A DNA stretch of 64,000 nt, from positions 62,001 through 126,000 of the forward strand of contig JAOANE010000055.1 in assembly GCA_025194985.1 (NCBI GenBank), written 5' to 3'. How positions within the stretch are numbered: position 1 is the stretch's first letter; each line of letters opens with the position of its first letter. Under the pieces are notes generated by a model. That model saw only the letters and a list, made by a program, of their open reading frames with translations. It searched no databases and had not been told where the DNA came from. The position numbers and the translations under genes are program-made. Positions 43,092-52,220 of this stretch are shown one piece after another. Source of the stretch: Regnicoccus frigidus. Lineage in GTDB: Bacteria > Cyanobacteriota > Cyanobacteriia > PCC-6307 > Cyanobiaceae.

Positions 43092-43756
43092 GCGGCCTCC
43101 GTCGTTGGTTCCGCTGCCTAGGGCCGTGGCGGCTGCTGGCCTGTCTGGCGGCCATGGCCGTTGTCATCGCGATTGAGCTGACGATCGGCAACGACAAAAG
43201 CCCGGAGGCCGATGAAGCCGTTCTTCTTTGGCTGGGTGACGCCATCCCCGCCCCCCTGGGCAGATTTCTTGTGGTGGTGTATCAGGTCAGTGGAACCCGG
43301 GTCACGGCTTTGCTGGTGATGGCTTCCTTGCTGTTCCTGAGCCTGAAGAGGGCCTGGAACGATCTGACCTGGCTGGCGATCGGTACGGCGGGAATCCTTT
43401 TGATCGTCGATCAATGGTTGAAGCCTCTGTTCGATCGCGCCCGGCCCCTCGGCCGGTTGGTGGAGGTGAGTGGCCGCAGTTTCCCCAGTGGCCATGCGGC
43501 CGGGGCGGTGGTGTTTTATTTCCTGATGTGCGCGATTCTCTCGAAGCGTTATCCCCACCTGCGCCAGCCGCTCTACCTGGGATCCACCCTTTGGGTCGCT
43601 TTGATCTGGATCAGCACCCTCTACTGCCGTGTCCACTGGTTCACCGACATCGTCGCTGGCGCTGCAGTGGGCTTCATCTGGCTGACCATCTGCCTAACCG
43701 GTTGGAAGGTCAGCCTGGCCAGCCAGAGTGAACGGAACCGCGGCATTCCGCTTTGA
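43088..43756 (+). CDS. PAP2-family phosphatase
   Basis: 222-residue membrane phosphatase. The three-part active-site signature is complete: KPLFDRARP, SGRSFPSGHAAGAVV and YCRVHWFTDIVAG, with the two His near residues 138 and 181. Five or six helices. Relatives dephosphorylate undecaprenyl pyrophosphate or phosphatidate; a role recycling the polyprenyl carrier would fit the adjoining glycosyltransferase. TTG start at 43088 overlaps the upstream stop as TTGA; its own stop overlaps the next gene in the same way. Confidence 0.88.
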   Translation: MSGLRRWFRCLGPWRLLACLAAMAVVIAIELTIGNDKSPEADEAVLLWLGDAIPAPLGRFLVVVYQVSGTRVTALLVMASLLFLSLKRAWNDLTWLAIGTAGILLIVDQWLKPLFDRARPLGRLVEVSGRSFPSGHAAGAVVFYFLMCAILSKRYPHLRQPLYLGSTLWVALIWISTLYCRVHWFTDIVAGAAVGFIWLTICLTGWKVSLASQSERNRGIPL

Positions 43757-44151
43757 CCACCTCCCCCAGCCTTGACTCCCTTTCCGCTCTCTGCGGCCTG
43801 CGCACAGCTCCAATGCTTGAGGCCCCGCAACGGCAGCGTCTGAGCGAGGAGCTGGCGGCCCGCCTGGCCGGTTGTGCCTGGTTCACCATTGGGGTGATGG
43901 CCCCATCGACGACGGCCGCGGTGAAGGCCCTCGGCTCCTGCCAACAGGCCCTGGGCTGGTCCCCCCTGGTGGTAGATGGCGACGAGCCCGCTGCGGGTCC
44001 GGTTTTTCTCAAGGGGAATCAAGCGACGGGCCTCTATCGGCTGCGCAGCGAAACCGGCCTTGGTGAGGGCTTGTTGATCACCGGACACCAGCCGGACGAT
44101 TCAGCGGCTGAGGGCACCTGGGGGCCTTTTCCCCTCGATTTCTTTGGCTGA
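43753..44151 (+). CDS. DUF1824 family protein
   Basis: 132 residues of the cyanobacterial DUF1824 family. Recognised from RLAGCAWFTIGVMAPSTTAAVKALGSC, VFLKGNQATGLYRLR and GLGEGLLITGHQPDD. Soluble, no membrane helix, function unknown. TTG start at 43753 overlaps the PAP2 stop as TTGA. The 96 bases after it lead to hemC and hold nothing recognisable. Confidence 0.8.
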   Translation: MTTSPSLDSLSALCGLRTAPMLEAPQRQRLSEELAARLAGCAWFTIGVMAPSTTAAVKALGSCQQALGWSPLVVDGDEPAAGPVFLKGNQATGLYRLRSETGLGEGLLITGHQPDDSAAEGTWGPFPLDFFG

Positions 44152-44247
44152 TCACGATCTTGAAGCGGTCCAGCAGGCCGAGGCCCATCGGTCCTTAGGC
44201 TTGACGGGTGTTGAGCGGCCCTGTGGCCGGTTCGAGGACTGAACTTG

Positions 44248-45201
44248 ATGGCTGGCTCCACATTGCGCATCGCCACCCGCCGCAGCCAGTTGGCGATGGT
44301 GCAGACCCATTGGGTGCGCGATGAACTGGCCAAGGCTCACCCCGACCTGGAGATCAGCGTCGAGGCGATGGCGACCCAAGGCGACAAGATTCTCGATGTC
44401 GCTTTGGCGAAGATCGGCGACAAGGGCCTGTTCACCAAGGAACTGGAGGCCCAGATGCTGCTCGATCGGGCTGATATTGCTGTCCACAGCCTCAAGGACC
44501 TGCCCACGAACCTGCCTGAAGGTTTGATCCTTGGCTGTATCACCGAACGGGAAGATCCGGCCGATGCCCTTGTGGTCCACGCCAAGCATCAGGACAAGAC
44601 CCTGGCCACACTGCCCGAAGGCAGTGTGGTGGGCAGCAGCTCCCTGCGCCGCTTGGCCCAACTCCGTCACCACTTTCCCCATCTTGTGTTCAAGGATGTG
44701 CGTGGCAATGTCATCACCCGGCTGGAGAAACTCGATGCCGGCCAGTACGACTGCCTGATCCTGGCGGCGGCGGGCCTGGGACGCCTCGGTTTGACGGCGC
44801 GCATCCATGAACGGATCGACCCCTCCATTTCCTTGCATGCCGTTGGCCAGGGAGCCCTCGGTATCGAGTGCCGCCATGGCGATGACCGCGTGATCAGCCA
44901 GCTCAAGGCGTTGGAGCACACGCCATCCTCCCGCCGCTGCCTGGCGGAGAGGGCCTTTCTGCGCCAGTTGGAAGGGGGTTGTCAGGTGCCGATTGGCGTG
45001 AACACCAGCTTTGAGGGCGAGCAGCTCGTGCTCACCGGCATGGTGGCCAGCCTCGATGGCCAGCGCCTGATCCGTGATCAGGCTCGCGGCGCAGCCATCG
45101 AACCAGAAGCGATCGGGATCGACCTGGCCAAGCGCCTGCGCTCCCAGGGAGCAGGAGAGATCCTGGAGGACATCTTTGCCACCGTCGGACGCGGTCACTG
45201 A
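44248..45201 (+). CDS. hemC: Hydroxymethylbilane synthase (porphobilinogen deaminase)
   Basis: 317-residue enzyme joining four porphobilinogen units into hydroxymethylbilane for heme, chlorophyll and bilin synthesis. LRIATRRSQLAMVQT at the start, HSLKDLPTNLPEGL, VGSSSLRRLAQLRH, DVRGNVITRLEKLD and the dipyrromethane-cofactor Cys in EGGCQVPIG are all present. ATG at 44248; a TTG just before it is an alternative. Its final 26 bases overlap the start of the CLC gene. Confidence 0.97.
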   Translation: MAGSTLRIATRRSQLAMVQTHWVRDELAKAHPDLEISVEAMATQGDKILDVALAKIGDKGLFTKELEAQMLLDRADIAVHSLKDLPTNLPEGLILGCITEREDPADALVVHAKHQDKTLATLPEGSVVGSSSLRRLAQLRHHFPHLVFKDVRGNVITRLEKLDAGQYDCLILAAAGLGRLGLTARIHERIDPSISLHAVGQGALGIECRHGDDRVISQLKALEHTPSSRRCLAERAFLRQLEGGCQVPIGVNTSFEGEQLVLTGMVASLDGQRLIRDQARGAAIEPEAIGIDLAKRLRSQGAGEILEDIFATVGRGH

Positions 45202-47218
45202 GGAGGCTGGCGAGGAGGGTGCAGAGGCCCCTGCTCAGGGTCCGCTCAGGGCGGCTCCTTTCCAATGGAATCTGCTGGCTTGGGCGGCTCTCGTGGGGGT
45301 TCTCAGCGGTGCTGCCGTGGTGGGCTTTCACGTTCTGCTGGGCTTCACCAACCGGTTCCTGTTCGGCGGCCTGGTCGAGGGGGTGATGGGGCTGGTGGGG
45401 ACACTGGCAGCCAAGCCGGCCCCCCTCGAGGTTTTCAGTCCAGACCCCGAAGCCAGTACGCCACTCCAAGCGTTACTGCAGATCGGCCTCGGTGGGATCG
45501 GCTTTCTGCCGCCTCCACCGGCGCCTTTGGCGGAGCCGGCGGTCCCCCAGGCTCTCAACTGGCTGAGCTTGTGGCCGGTGTTGGTGGCGCCGATGCTGGG
45601 AGGGGTGCTCGTTGGTGGCCTGCGTCAACGCGCCAAAGACCTGGGTCCAGGATTGCCCAGCTTGATGGCGATGGCTGATGGTCTGGTGCCGGCGGCACCG
45701 AAGCTGCCGTTTCTGCGGCTGGTGACAGCAGCCTTGAGCCTGGGCAGTGGCGCCTCACTCGGGCCTGAGGGTCCGAGTGTTGAGGGCGGCGGCAACATCG
45801 GCCTCTGGGTGGGTGTGCGTGCAGCGCTCTCGCCGCAATCCCAGAAAGCTCTGGTGGCAGCGGGCCTGGCGGCAGGGCTGGCGGCGGGCTTCCGGGCCCC
45901 GATCGCTGGCGTTTTCTTCGCTTTTGAAGGGGTCTCGGGCGCGATTCCAGGGCGGGCCAGCCTGCGCGCGGTGCTGGTGGCGGCAGTGAGTTCCTCCCTG
46001 ATCACCCAGCTGTGCCTTGGCGATGAGCCGATATTTCGCCTGCCCGCCTATGAGGTGCGCTCCCTGTTGGAGTTGCCGCTTTACCTCGGCCTCGGGGTGC
46101 TGGCCAGCCTGATGTCCTGGGCCTTGGTCAGCCTGTTGGCGGCAGGCCGCAGTGGGCCGGTCCAACGCCAGCTGGAACGGCTCGATCCCTGGTTGCTCAA
46201 TGCCCTCGGTGGGCTAGGGGTGGGAGTAATGGCCCTGGGCTTTCCCCAGGTGCTCGGGGTTGGCTACGACACGATCGAAGCCTTGCTCGGCACTCAGAGC
46301 GGCCTTGCCCTCTCCAGCTTGCTGGCCTTGCTGGTCGTGAAGCTGCTGGCCACCGGGCTCAGCAATGCCACGGGTTTTGTCGGCGGTGGCTTTGCTCCTT
46401 CCCTGTTCCTTGGGGCCGTGCTGGGTAATTGCTATGGCCAGTGGCTGGGCGAGAGCGGCCTGCATTGGGCCGTTGCCGAACCACCGGCCTACGCGATGGT
46501 GGGCATGGCAGCTGTGCTGGCCGGCAGTGCCAGGGCACCGCTCACGGCCCTGCTGTTGCTGTTTGAGCTCACCCACGACATCCGCATCGTCCTGCCGCTG
46601 ATGGCCGCCACCGGACTGAGTGCCCTGTTGATGGAGCGCTGGTTAGGTCTGGCTGACCCTGGATTGCTGGGCCCTGATCCTCAGGAGGAGCAGCGCCGTC
46701 GCGGCCTGTCGGCCCTGGCCATCAGCGCGGCACTGGAGCCGGATCTTCCCCTGGTTCTGCCTGCCGCGCTGACACCGCAGCTCGCGTTGGCCCGGCTGAT
46801 TGAGCAGCGAGGCCATTGCCTGTTGATCGAGCAGGAGGGCTGGGTGGTCGGCCTGCTGACCCTCACTGATCTGCAACGGGCGATCACGGCTCAGGCCCTG
46901 GCCCTGCGTACTGCTGCTGGGACTGAGGCTGAAGAGCTGGAGCTCAACTTGATCGGCTGCCGTCGCTCCGAGTTGATCTGGCTGCCAAGCACGGCCAATC
47001 TCTCCGAACTCGAGGATCAGCTCAGCCCCAATGGCCTGCGTCAGCTACCGGTATTTGAGTGGCAGGAAGGGATCAACGGCAGGTTTGGGGCCAAGTTGCC
47101 TGACGGCCTACCAGCTGGAGGATTACGGGTGCAAGACCTGCTCGGCCTGGCCTGCCGTGACAGCCTGGCCAGGGCTTTGGCCAGGCAGGCCGTTCTTGAT
47201 CAGGCGATGACGGCATGA
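45176..47218 (+). CDS. CLC-family chloride channel/transporter with CBS tail
   Basis: About 680 residues. The CLC core carries GSGASLGPEGPSVEGGGNIG near residue 188 (gating-Glu motif as GPEGP), GLAAGFRAPIAGVFFAFEG, and NATGFVGGGFAPSLFLGAVLG near residue 398. A C-terminal region after residue ~520 contains CBS-domain-like sequence (LLIEQEGWVVGLLTLTDLQRAI). CLC proteins move Cl- or exchange Cl-/H+. Start TTG at 45176 has GGAGGA at 45165-45170 five bases upstream and lies inside the end of hemC; no in-frame ATG is near. Confidence 0.88.
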   Translation: MPPSDAVTEEAGEEGAEAPAQGPLRAAPFQWNLLAWAALVGVLSGAAVVGFHVLLGFTNRFLFGGLVEGVMGLVGTLAAKPAPLEVFSPDPEASTPLQALLQIGLGGIGFLPPPPAPLAEPAVPQALNWLSLWPVLVAPMLGGVLVGGLRQRAKDLGPGLPSLMAMADGLVPAAPKLPFLRLVTAALSLGSGASLGPEGPSVEGGGNIGLWVGVRAALSPQSQKALVAAGLAAGLAAGFRAPIAGVFFAFEGVSGAIPGRASLRAVLVAAVSSSLITQLCLGDEPIFRLPAYEVRSLLELPLYLGLGVLASLMSWALVSLLAAGRSGPVQRQLERLDPWLLNALGGLGVGVMALGFPQVLGVGYDTIEALLGTQSGLALSSLLALLVVKLLATGLSNATGFVGGGFAPSLFLGAVLGNCYGQWLGESGLHWAVAEPPAYAMVGMAAVLAGSARAPLTALLLLFELTHDIRIVLPLMAATGLSALLMERWLGLADPGLLGPDPQEEQRRRGLSALAISAALEPDLPLVLPAALTPQLALARLIEQRGHCLLIEQEGWVVGLLTLTDLQRAITAQALALRTAAGTEAEELELNLIGCRRSELIWLPSTANLSELEDQLSPNGLRQLPVFEWQEGINGRFGAKLPDGLPAGGLRVQDLLGLACRDSLARALARQAVLDQAMTA

Positions 47219-47239
47219 TTTCAGACGATCACAGCCTGA

Positions 47240-47926
47240 TCAGCGGGTGATCACAACAGCGGTGCCGAGATCCACCAGGTCGAAGAGCTTGCGCACGTGT
47301 TCGTGCTTCATCCTCACGCAACCATTGGTGACGGCGGCGCGCTGATCAACCCAGGTGGGCCAAGGCGTGCCGTGGATGCCGAACTGGTTGGGACCCTGGG
47401 TCTTGAAGCCGATCCAGCGATCGCCGAGTGGTCCATTCGGTCCAACCGTGGGGTTGACCTTGCCGGTCCTGGTGCTGGCGTACTGAGGATTGACCACCTT
47501 GTTCTTCACGGCAAAGGTGCCCGTGGGTGTGGGGGTCTTGGGATCGCCGATCGCCACGGGCCAGGGGCCGTAGATCTTGCCATCGCGCTCCAGACGGATC
47601 TCACGCCGGCCGAGAGCCAGCAGGATTCTGGATTCGCTGATCGGAACGGCGATCGCGGTGGGGGTGGGCAGGGCCTGTGTGGGCACTACGGCCGGCGGCG
47701 CTGTCGGGATGGCCGTTGACGTTGCAGCGGGGCTGGAGGGAGCCTCCGGAGCCGGGGCCGTGGCGGCACCGACCGTTTCCCATGCGGGGGCCCGCTTGTT
47801 CTGGGCCTGGGCCGGGAGCATGCCCAAGCCGAGGCTCAGTCCCAGGGCCTTCAGCATTGAGGAAGCGTTGCTCAGGCGTCGCATCTTGGCGCCGGCACGG
47901 TTGGAGCGGGGAGGCTGGGAGGGCAT
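47240..47926 (-). CDS. L,D-transpeptidase (YkuD family)
   Basis: 228 residues from ATG at 47926. A signal peptide (LKALGLSLGLGMLPAQAQ) is followed by a Pro/Ala/Thr-rich linker and a YkuD domain from residue ~100. The catalytic block FGIHGTPWP ... VTNGCVRM supplies the His and the nucleophilic Cys. Such enzymes form 3-3 peptidoglycan cross-links or attach proteins. It is downstream of ppa on the same strand with a 16-base gap. Confidence 0.9.
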   Translation of the reverse strand: MPSQPPRSNRAGAKMRRLSNASSMLKALGLSLGLGMLPAQAQNKRAPAWETVGAATAPAPEAPSSPAATSTAIPTAPPAVVPTQALPTPTAIAVPISESRILLALGRREIRLERDGKIYGPWPVAIGDPKTPTPTGTFAVKNKVVNPQYASTRTGKVNPTVGPNGPLGDRWIGFKTQGPNQFGIHGTPWPTWVDQRAAVTNGCVRMKHEHVRKLFDLVDLGTAVVITR

Positions 47927-47942
47927 GGGACGACGTTGACGG

Positions 47943-48530
47943 TCAGTTGACGAGTTTGGCCTCGATCTCGCTGTTGTAGCGCGCCTCACAGGTTTTGACG
48001 ATCCGCATCGCCTCATCCACCCCGAGAAACGCGTTGACCTTGCAGGTGCCTGGTTTCTTGAGGTCTTTGTAGTGCTCCCAGTAGTAGGTGGTTTCCTTGA
48101 CCCATTGGGCGCCGAGCTGCTCGAAGCTGGTGATGTGATCCACCCGCTTGTCGTCGGCGAGAACGGCGATCACCTTGTCGTCAACCTCGCCGCCGTCGTC
48201 AAAGGTCATGATGCCGATGATCCGAGCCTCCACCAGGCTGCCTGGCACCAACGCCTCGGTGACGGACACGATCTCGATGTCGAGCGGGTCACCGTCTTCG
48301 TCCCAGGTGCGGGGAATGCAGCCGTAGGCGAAGGGATAGGCCAGGGAGGAGTAGCCGACGCGATCGAGCTTGAGATGGCCGGTTTCGGTGATCAGTTCGT
48401 ATTTGTTGATCGTGTTGGAGTTGAGCTCCACGATCGCGTTGAGACGCAGCTCTGCTTCATCGGCGAATGCCGGCAACACGTGCAGCAGATTGAGCATCGT
48501 CCGGCTGGGGGCATGGTCGATGTTCGCCAT
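47943..48530 (-). CDS. ppa: Inorganic pyrophosphatase
   Basis: 195-residue family I soluble pyrophosphatase hydrolysing PPi to phosphate. The metal-binding signature DEDGDPLDIEIV, VVELNSNTINKYE-type substrate block (here IVELNSNTINKYELI) and IIGIMTFDDGGEVDDKVIAV are typical. Somewhat longer N-terminus than E. coli enzyme. ATG at 48530 chosen; the frame is open further upstream across the antisense of the carboxypeptidase end without family similarity. Confidence 0.95.
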   Translation of the reverse strand: MANIDHAPSRTMLNLLHVLPAFADEAELRLNAIVELNSNTINKYELITETGHLKLDRVGYSSLAYPFAYGCIPRTWDEDGDPLDIEIVSVTEALVPGSLVEARIIGIMTFDDGGEVDDKVIAVLADDKRVDHITSFEQLGAQWVKETTYYWEHYKDLKKPGTCKVNAFLGVDEAMRIVKTCEARYNSEIEAKLVN

Positions 48531-48559
48531 GGAGCAAGGGCAAGGTTGCGCTGCGGAGT

Positions 48560-50074
48560 CTACGAATCCCAGGCCGCGAGTCTCTCCAGCTTCGTTTCGA
48601 GATAGGACAGAAAAGCCTCCGGGCCCAGGGGCTTGCCACAGACCCGCTCCACCAGCTCCTCGCTGCTGACGCTGCGCCCGAGGGGGTGAACGTGCCGGCC
48701 CAGCCACTGCCGCATGTTCTCTTCCTCGCCGGCGGCCACGCACGCTTCGATCGGGCCTGTCTCCCGCTCCATCGCCTCGGCCAGCTGGGCTGAGATCAGG
48801 TGTCCCAGAGCATAGGAGGGAAAATAGCCAAACAGTCCCTCGCTCCAATGGACGTCTTGGAGGCAACCCTGGGCGTTATCTGCAGGCTCGAGGCCCAGCA
48901 GCTCCTTCATCTGCCGGTTCCAGGCGGCTGGAAGCTCCTCCACCGACAGATCGCCCTCCAGCAGGGCCAGCTCCAGGTCGTAGCGCAAAACGATGTGGAG
49001 GCAGTAGCTGAGCTCATCGGCCTCCACCCGGTTCAGCCCAGGCCGGCGCGGGTTGAGGGCCTGGAACAACGATCCCGAGCCGGTCAGGGCCTGGGCGATG
49101 CGAGGTTGCCAGCGCCGGGCGAAGGCTTCGCTGCGCGCCACCCGGCATTCCCAGAACAGGCTCTGGCTCTCGTGAACTCCCATCGAAGTGGCATCTCCCA
49201 GCGGCCAGGCGAACCATTGGTTGTCCTGACGGGGCAGGCCCTGCTCGTAGAGGGAATGGCCCCATTCGTGGGCTGTCGCCAGGAAGGCCGAAAACGGCTG
49301 GCCTGGAACCACCCGGCTGGTGATGCGGAAATCGCGGGGGCCGAGGGTGGTGGAAAACGGATGGGGCGAGCGTGCCAGCACGGCCTTCTCGGCATCGAAC
49401 CCCCAGGCCTGCAGCAGTTCCAGGCAGAGGCTCTGCTGGGCGGCATCGGGCAGGTCGCTGGGCTGGGGGAAGGGTCTGGAGCCAGGGCCGGCATAGCGCG
49501 CAATCAGCTCCGGCAAGCGCTGACGCAGCGGAGAGAATAGGTGGTTGAGGCGTTGCTTGCTGATCCCGGGTTCAAACGGCTGGGCCAGGATTTCCCAGCA
49601 GCTGCGCGGCTGGCCATCGGCAGTTGTCTCCACCGGTGCCAGCTGGCGGGCCTGCTCCTGGCGCAGGGCGATCAGGCGGCGCAGGGCCGGAGCGAAGCTG
49701 CTGAAGTCAGCCTGGGCGCGAGCCTGCTGCCAGAGGCTGTAGCCGTTGGCCTGGGCCAGCGCCAGTTCGGCCACCAGGGAGGGGTCCAGCCGACGTTGCC
49801 GCTCCAGGTCCTGGCGCAGCAACGACAGGTTCCGCCGCCAGCCCTCACCTGCTGGCTCGCTTGCTTCGGCGGCGGCCAGCAGCTCGGCGTAGGCGTCGCT
49901 GCTCTGACGTTGGTGCAGCTGGCGGGCCAGCAGGGCCAGTTGTTCGCCGCGCCAGGAGGCCCCGGCAGGCGGCATCAGCGTGTTCTGATCCCAGTAGAGG
50001 GTGCTGTGAATGCTGCCGAGCAGACGGGTGTCGCGCAGGTGGGCGCCGAGGGTCTCCAACGCAGGTTGGGCCAT
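48560..50074 (-). CDS. M32 carboxypeptidase (Taq-type)
   Basis: 504-residue zinc metallocarboxypeptidase of family M32. YWDQNTLMPPAGASWRGEQL at the N-terminus, the zinc motif HEWGHSLYEQG near residue 268 and the block WECRVARSEAFARRW are diagnostic. The family trims C-terminal residues from peptides in the cytosol. ATG at 50074. Ends 29 bases upstream of ppa on the same strand. Confidence 0.93.
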   Translation of the reverse strand: MAQPALETLGAHLRDTRLLGSIHSTLYWDQNTLMPPAGASWRGEQLALLARQLHQRQSSDAYAELLAAAEASEPAGEGWRRNLSLLRQDLERQRRLDPSLVAELALAQANGYSLWQQARAQADFSSFAPALRRLIALRQEQARQLAPVETTADGQPRSCWEILAQPFEPGISKQRLNHLFSPLRQRLPELIARYAGPGSRPFPQPSDLPDAAQQSLCLELLQAWGFDAEKAVLARSPHPFSTTLGPRDFRITSRVVPGQPFSAFLATAHEWGHSLYEQGLPRQDNQWFAWPLGDATSMGVHESQSLFWECRVARSEAFARRWQPRIAQALTGSGSLFQALNPRRPGLNRVEADELSYCLHIVLRYDLELALLEGDLSVEELPAAWNRQMKELLGLEPADNAQGCLQDVHWSEGLFGYFPSYALGHLISAQLAEAMERETGPIEACVAAGEEENMRQWLGRHVHPLGRSVSSEELVERVCGKPLGPEAFLSYLETKLERLAAWDS

Positions 50075-50127
50075 GGTTTCTGAGATTGCTATCGCTACAT
50101 TGGAGCGTCTTGCCGAGCCAGCTGGTG

Positions 50128-50571
50128 ATGGGCCCGAGTGACGCCTCTGCGGTGGCCGGGCTGTCACGGGCGATTCAGCTCTCGGTGGCACCAGTTTTTC
50201 TGCTCACGGGCATTGCCGGCCTGCTGGGGACGTTTTCGGCAAGGCTGGGTCGCATCATCGACCGCATCAGGATCATTCAAGAGACGATGGACCGGGGCAG
50301 CATTGGCCAGGTCAAGGCGCTGAAGTCGGTGTTAACGGTTCAGCGCCGACGCCTTTACCTGATCAACCGCGCCATCCTGTTCGCCACGATCACGGCGTTG
50401 CTGATCGCCGTTGTTGTGGCGGTTTTGTTCATCAGTGTGGTGGCAGTCATTGATCTGGCTGCGATCGTGGTGCCCATTTTCGTGTTGGCGATGCTCTCGC
50501 TGATCGCAAGCCTGCTGCTTTTTCTGCGCGAAGTGCGGCTGGCCATTGCCCTGAACCCCCACCGCTACTGA
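50128..50571 (+). CDS. DUF2721 family membrane protein
   Basis: 147-residue DUF2721 protein: IQLSVAPVFLLTGIAGLLGTF, LGRIIDRIR, the basic stretch RRRLYLINRAILFATITALLIA, and two further helices, four membrane segments in total. Function unknown. ATG at 50128 (GTG at 50125 possible). Divergent from the M32 gene. Confidence 0.85.
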   Translation: MGPSDASAVAGLSRAIQLSVAPVFLLTGIAGLLGTFSARLGRIIDRIRIIQETMDRGSIGQVKALKSVLTVQRRRLYLINRAILFATITALLIAVVVAVLFISVVAVIDLAAIVVPIFVLAMLSLIASLLLFLREVRLAIALNPHRY

Positions 50572-50679
50572 GGGGCGCCGGCCAGCCGTCGGCCCCACTT
50601 CTTCATTGTCAGCTAATCCCCATATGGCCTTGCCAACGGGAGCGGGAGCAGCATCGTTTAAATCTCTGACCTGAAGGCC

Positions 50680-51387
50680 ATGGACCTGACCCCGCTGTTG
50701 GCGCGATTGGATCAGGCACGCGAGCAAGCGATCGCGTTGCTCAGGGATCGTCGGCTGCTCATCGCCAGTGGTCGACGCCTCACAATCAGCCTGATCACCG
50801 GCTCGATTGGCCCGTCCTCCTGCTGGATCGGCGCCGCCACCTGCGAGCAGCAGGCTCTGGCCCTGTTGGAGCGGGAGCGTCCGGATCTGCTGATCGTGAC
50901 CGATCCGCTGGAGCAGGGCAGTGGCCTCGCCTTGGTGAGCCAGGCCAAGAAGCGCTATCCCGATCTGTCCATTCTGCTTTTGCTTGAGCAGGACAGCCCC
51001 GACCTGCTGCTGGCCGCACTCGAATCCAATGCGGATGGCATCTGCCTGGAGCGACTGGTGGGCTTCGGCAACCTGCTGGCTGCCACCAAGGCCGTGCTCG
51101 GCGGTGGGGCCTACATGGACGGGCCGGTGGCGGCGATGCTGCACCGCACCAGCCGGGGCCAGATCGATGGAAGCCCGGCACGGCTGACGCCCAGGGAATG
51201 TCAGGTGCTCGAGGAGCTGGTGCGCGGCTGCGACAACGACGAGATCGCCTGCCGCCTGGGTATTTCGCCGGAAACGGTGCGCAGCCACTGCAAGGCGGTG
51301 AAAACGAAGCTGATGGCCCGCAACCGCACCCATGCCGCGGTGATCGCCCTGCGGCTCCAGCTGGTGCGCTGGGATCAGCTGGACTGA
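50680..51387 (+). CDS. NarL/LuxR-type response regulator
   Basis: 235 residues. The N-terminal ~145 residues have a response-regulator-like pattern (PDLLIVTDPLEQGSGLALVSQAKKRYPDLSILLLL) with an Asp in LLIVTD at the phospho-acceptor position, but other receiver residues look degenerate. The C-terminal domain LTPRECQVLEELVRGCDNDEIACRLGISPETVRSHCKAVKTKL is a standard LuxR HTH. No sensor kinase is adjacent, so it may be an orphan regulator. ATG at 50680. Confidence 0.88.
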   Translation: MDLTPLLARLDQAREQAIALLRDRRLLIASGRRLTISLITGSIGPSSCWIGAATCEQQALALLERERPDLLIVTDPLEQGSGLALVSQAKKRYPDLSILLLLEQDSPDLLLAALESNADGICLERLVGFGNLLAATKAVLGGGAYMDGPVAAMLHRTSRGQIDGSPARLTPRECQVLEELVRGCDNDEIACRLGISPETVRSHCKAVKTKLMARNRTHAAVIALRLQLVRWDQLD

Positions 51388-51397
51388 AGCCGCCTGC

Positions 51398-51655
51398 CTA
51401 TTGGCGCCGGCAATAGCCGCCGCCGATGTTCACCCAGCCCGAATCGCAGGCCTCACCGCGCGTGGGAGCCACGGTATAGGTGATCACCCCCAGGGGGCTG
51501 CACTTGCCGTTGAAGGTGTCGACGTAGCCAAGTGGGCACATGGCCTGCAGCTTGGGGACCACTTCCTGCGCCTGGGCGCCGCCCGTGGGAAGCGCCAAGG
51601 AGCCGATCAGGCAGAGGCTTGCTGCCAGGGGAGACAAGGAGTAAGGACAGCGCAT
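51398..51655 (-). CDS. Small secreted protein with four Cys
   Basis: 85 residues. Signal peptide ending near residue 29 (LPTGGAQAQE), then a ~55-residue mature part with four Cys (CPLGYVDTFNGKC ... CDSGWVNIGGGYC) that could form two disulfides. Gly/Tyr-rich repeats suggest a small cell-surface or lumenal peptide. No family recognised. The 3' end converges on the LuxR gene with an 11-bp gap. Confidence 0.65.
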   Translation of the reverse strand: MRCPYSLSPLAASLCLIGSLALPTGGAQAQEVVPKLQAMCPLGYVDTFNGKCSPLGVITYTVAPTRGEACDSGWVNIGGGYCRRQ

Positions 51656-51757
51656 GGACGGACCAGGGAAGGCAAGCGATCACGTGTCTTAAGCCTATGG
51701 GGAATCCCCCAACGCCCGGGGGATCATGGGATCCGTTGCGTGCCCTGGAGATTGGAG

Positions 51758-52144
51758 ATGCCTGGCTACGACCCCGCTTCCACCACCGGGGCGCCCACCC
51801 CTGCTCTGGCACCGGCCCTCGCCGCCGCGATGCTGAACCTCAGTGCCCGGATGGTTGCCCTGCAAGAAGAGATCAGGGCCATGAACGCCGAACTGGCGGC
51901 CCTGGGTGCCACCCTCGCCCAGCTCGGCGGGGTGATCGAGCCCGCTCAGGCTCAGGAGGCTGGCGCCCTGGCCACACCCTCCCAGTGGCTGGCGCGTCGC
52001 AATGCCGAGCGGATCAACACTGAGGTGATGCGGCGCAGCAGCATCGGCGTCGATGCCGACGGCGACACGGATCTCGACACAGAGGTGGATCTGATGATCG
52101 ACCGTCTCCACGCGCTCTGTGACCATCAACAGGGCGGCACCTGA
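51758..52144 (+). CDS. Small hypothetical protein with EF-hand-like acidic loop
   Basis: 128 residues from the ATG at 51758, preceded by GGAG. A helical part (LAAAMLNLSARMVALQEEIRAMNAELAALGATLAQLGG, split here for length) suggests a coiled coil, then VDADGDTDLDTEVD near residues 101-114 with Asp at alternate positions, like a calcium-binding loop. No family recognised. A terminator-like hairpin follows at 52160-52186. Confidence 0.6.
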   Translation: MPGYDPASTTGAPTPALAPALAAAMLNLSARMVALQEEIRAMNAELAALGATLAQLGGVIEPAQAQEAGALATPSQWLARRNAERINTEVMRRSSIGVDADGDTDLDTEVDLMIDRLHALCDHQQGGT

Positions 52145-52159
52145 GCAGGGCAGGGCGAG

Positions 52160-52186
52160 AGGGAATGGCGAGCTCTTCCCTGTTTT
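52160..52186 (+). terminator. Rho-independent terminator candidate
   Basis: AGGGAA (52160-52165) and TTCCCT (52176-52181) form a perfect 6-bp stem with a 10-nt loop, followed by GTTTT (52182-52186), just after the stop of the gene at 51758-52144. Confidence 0.5.
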
Positions 52187-52220
52187 GCCAACCTGGAGCT
52201 GTTGAACAGCGGAAGCGCCC

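Noticed and set aside
50572..50596. GGGGC/GCCCC arms after the DUF2721 gene
   Set aside because: Arms are 5 bp with a poorly paired interior and no T-run; too weak for a terminator call.
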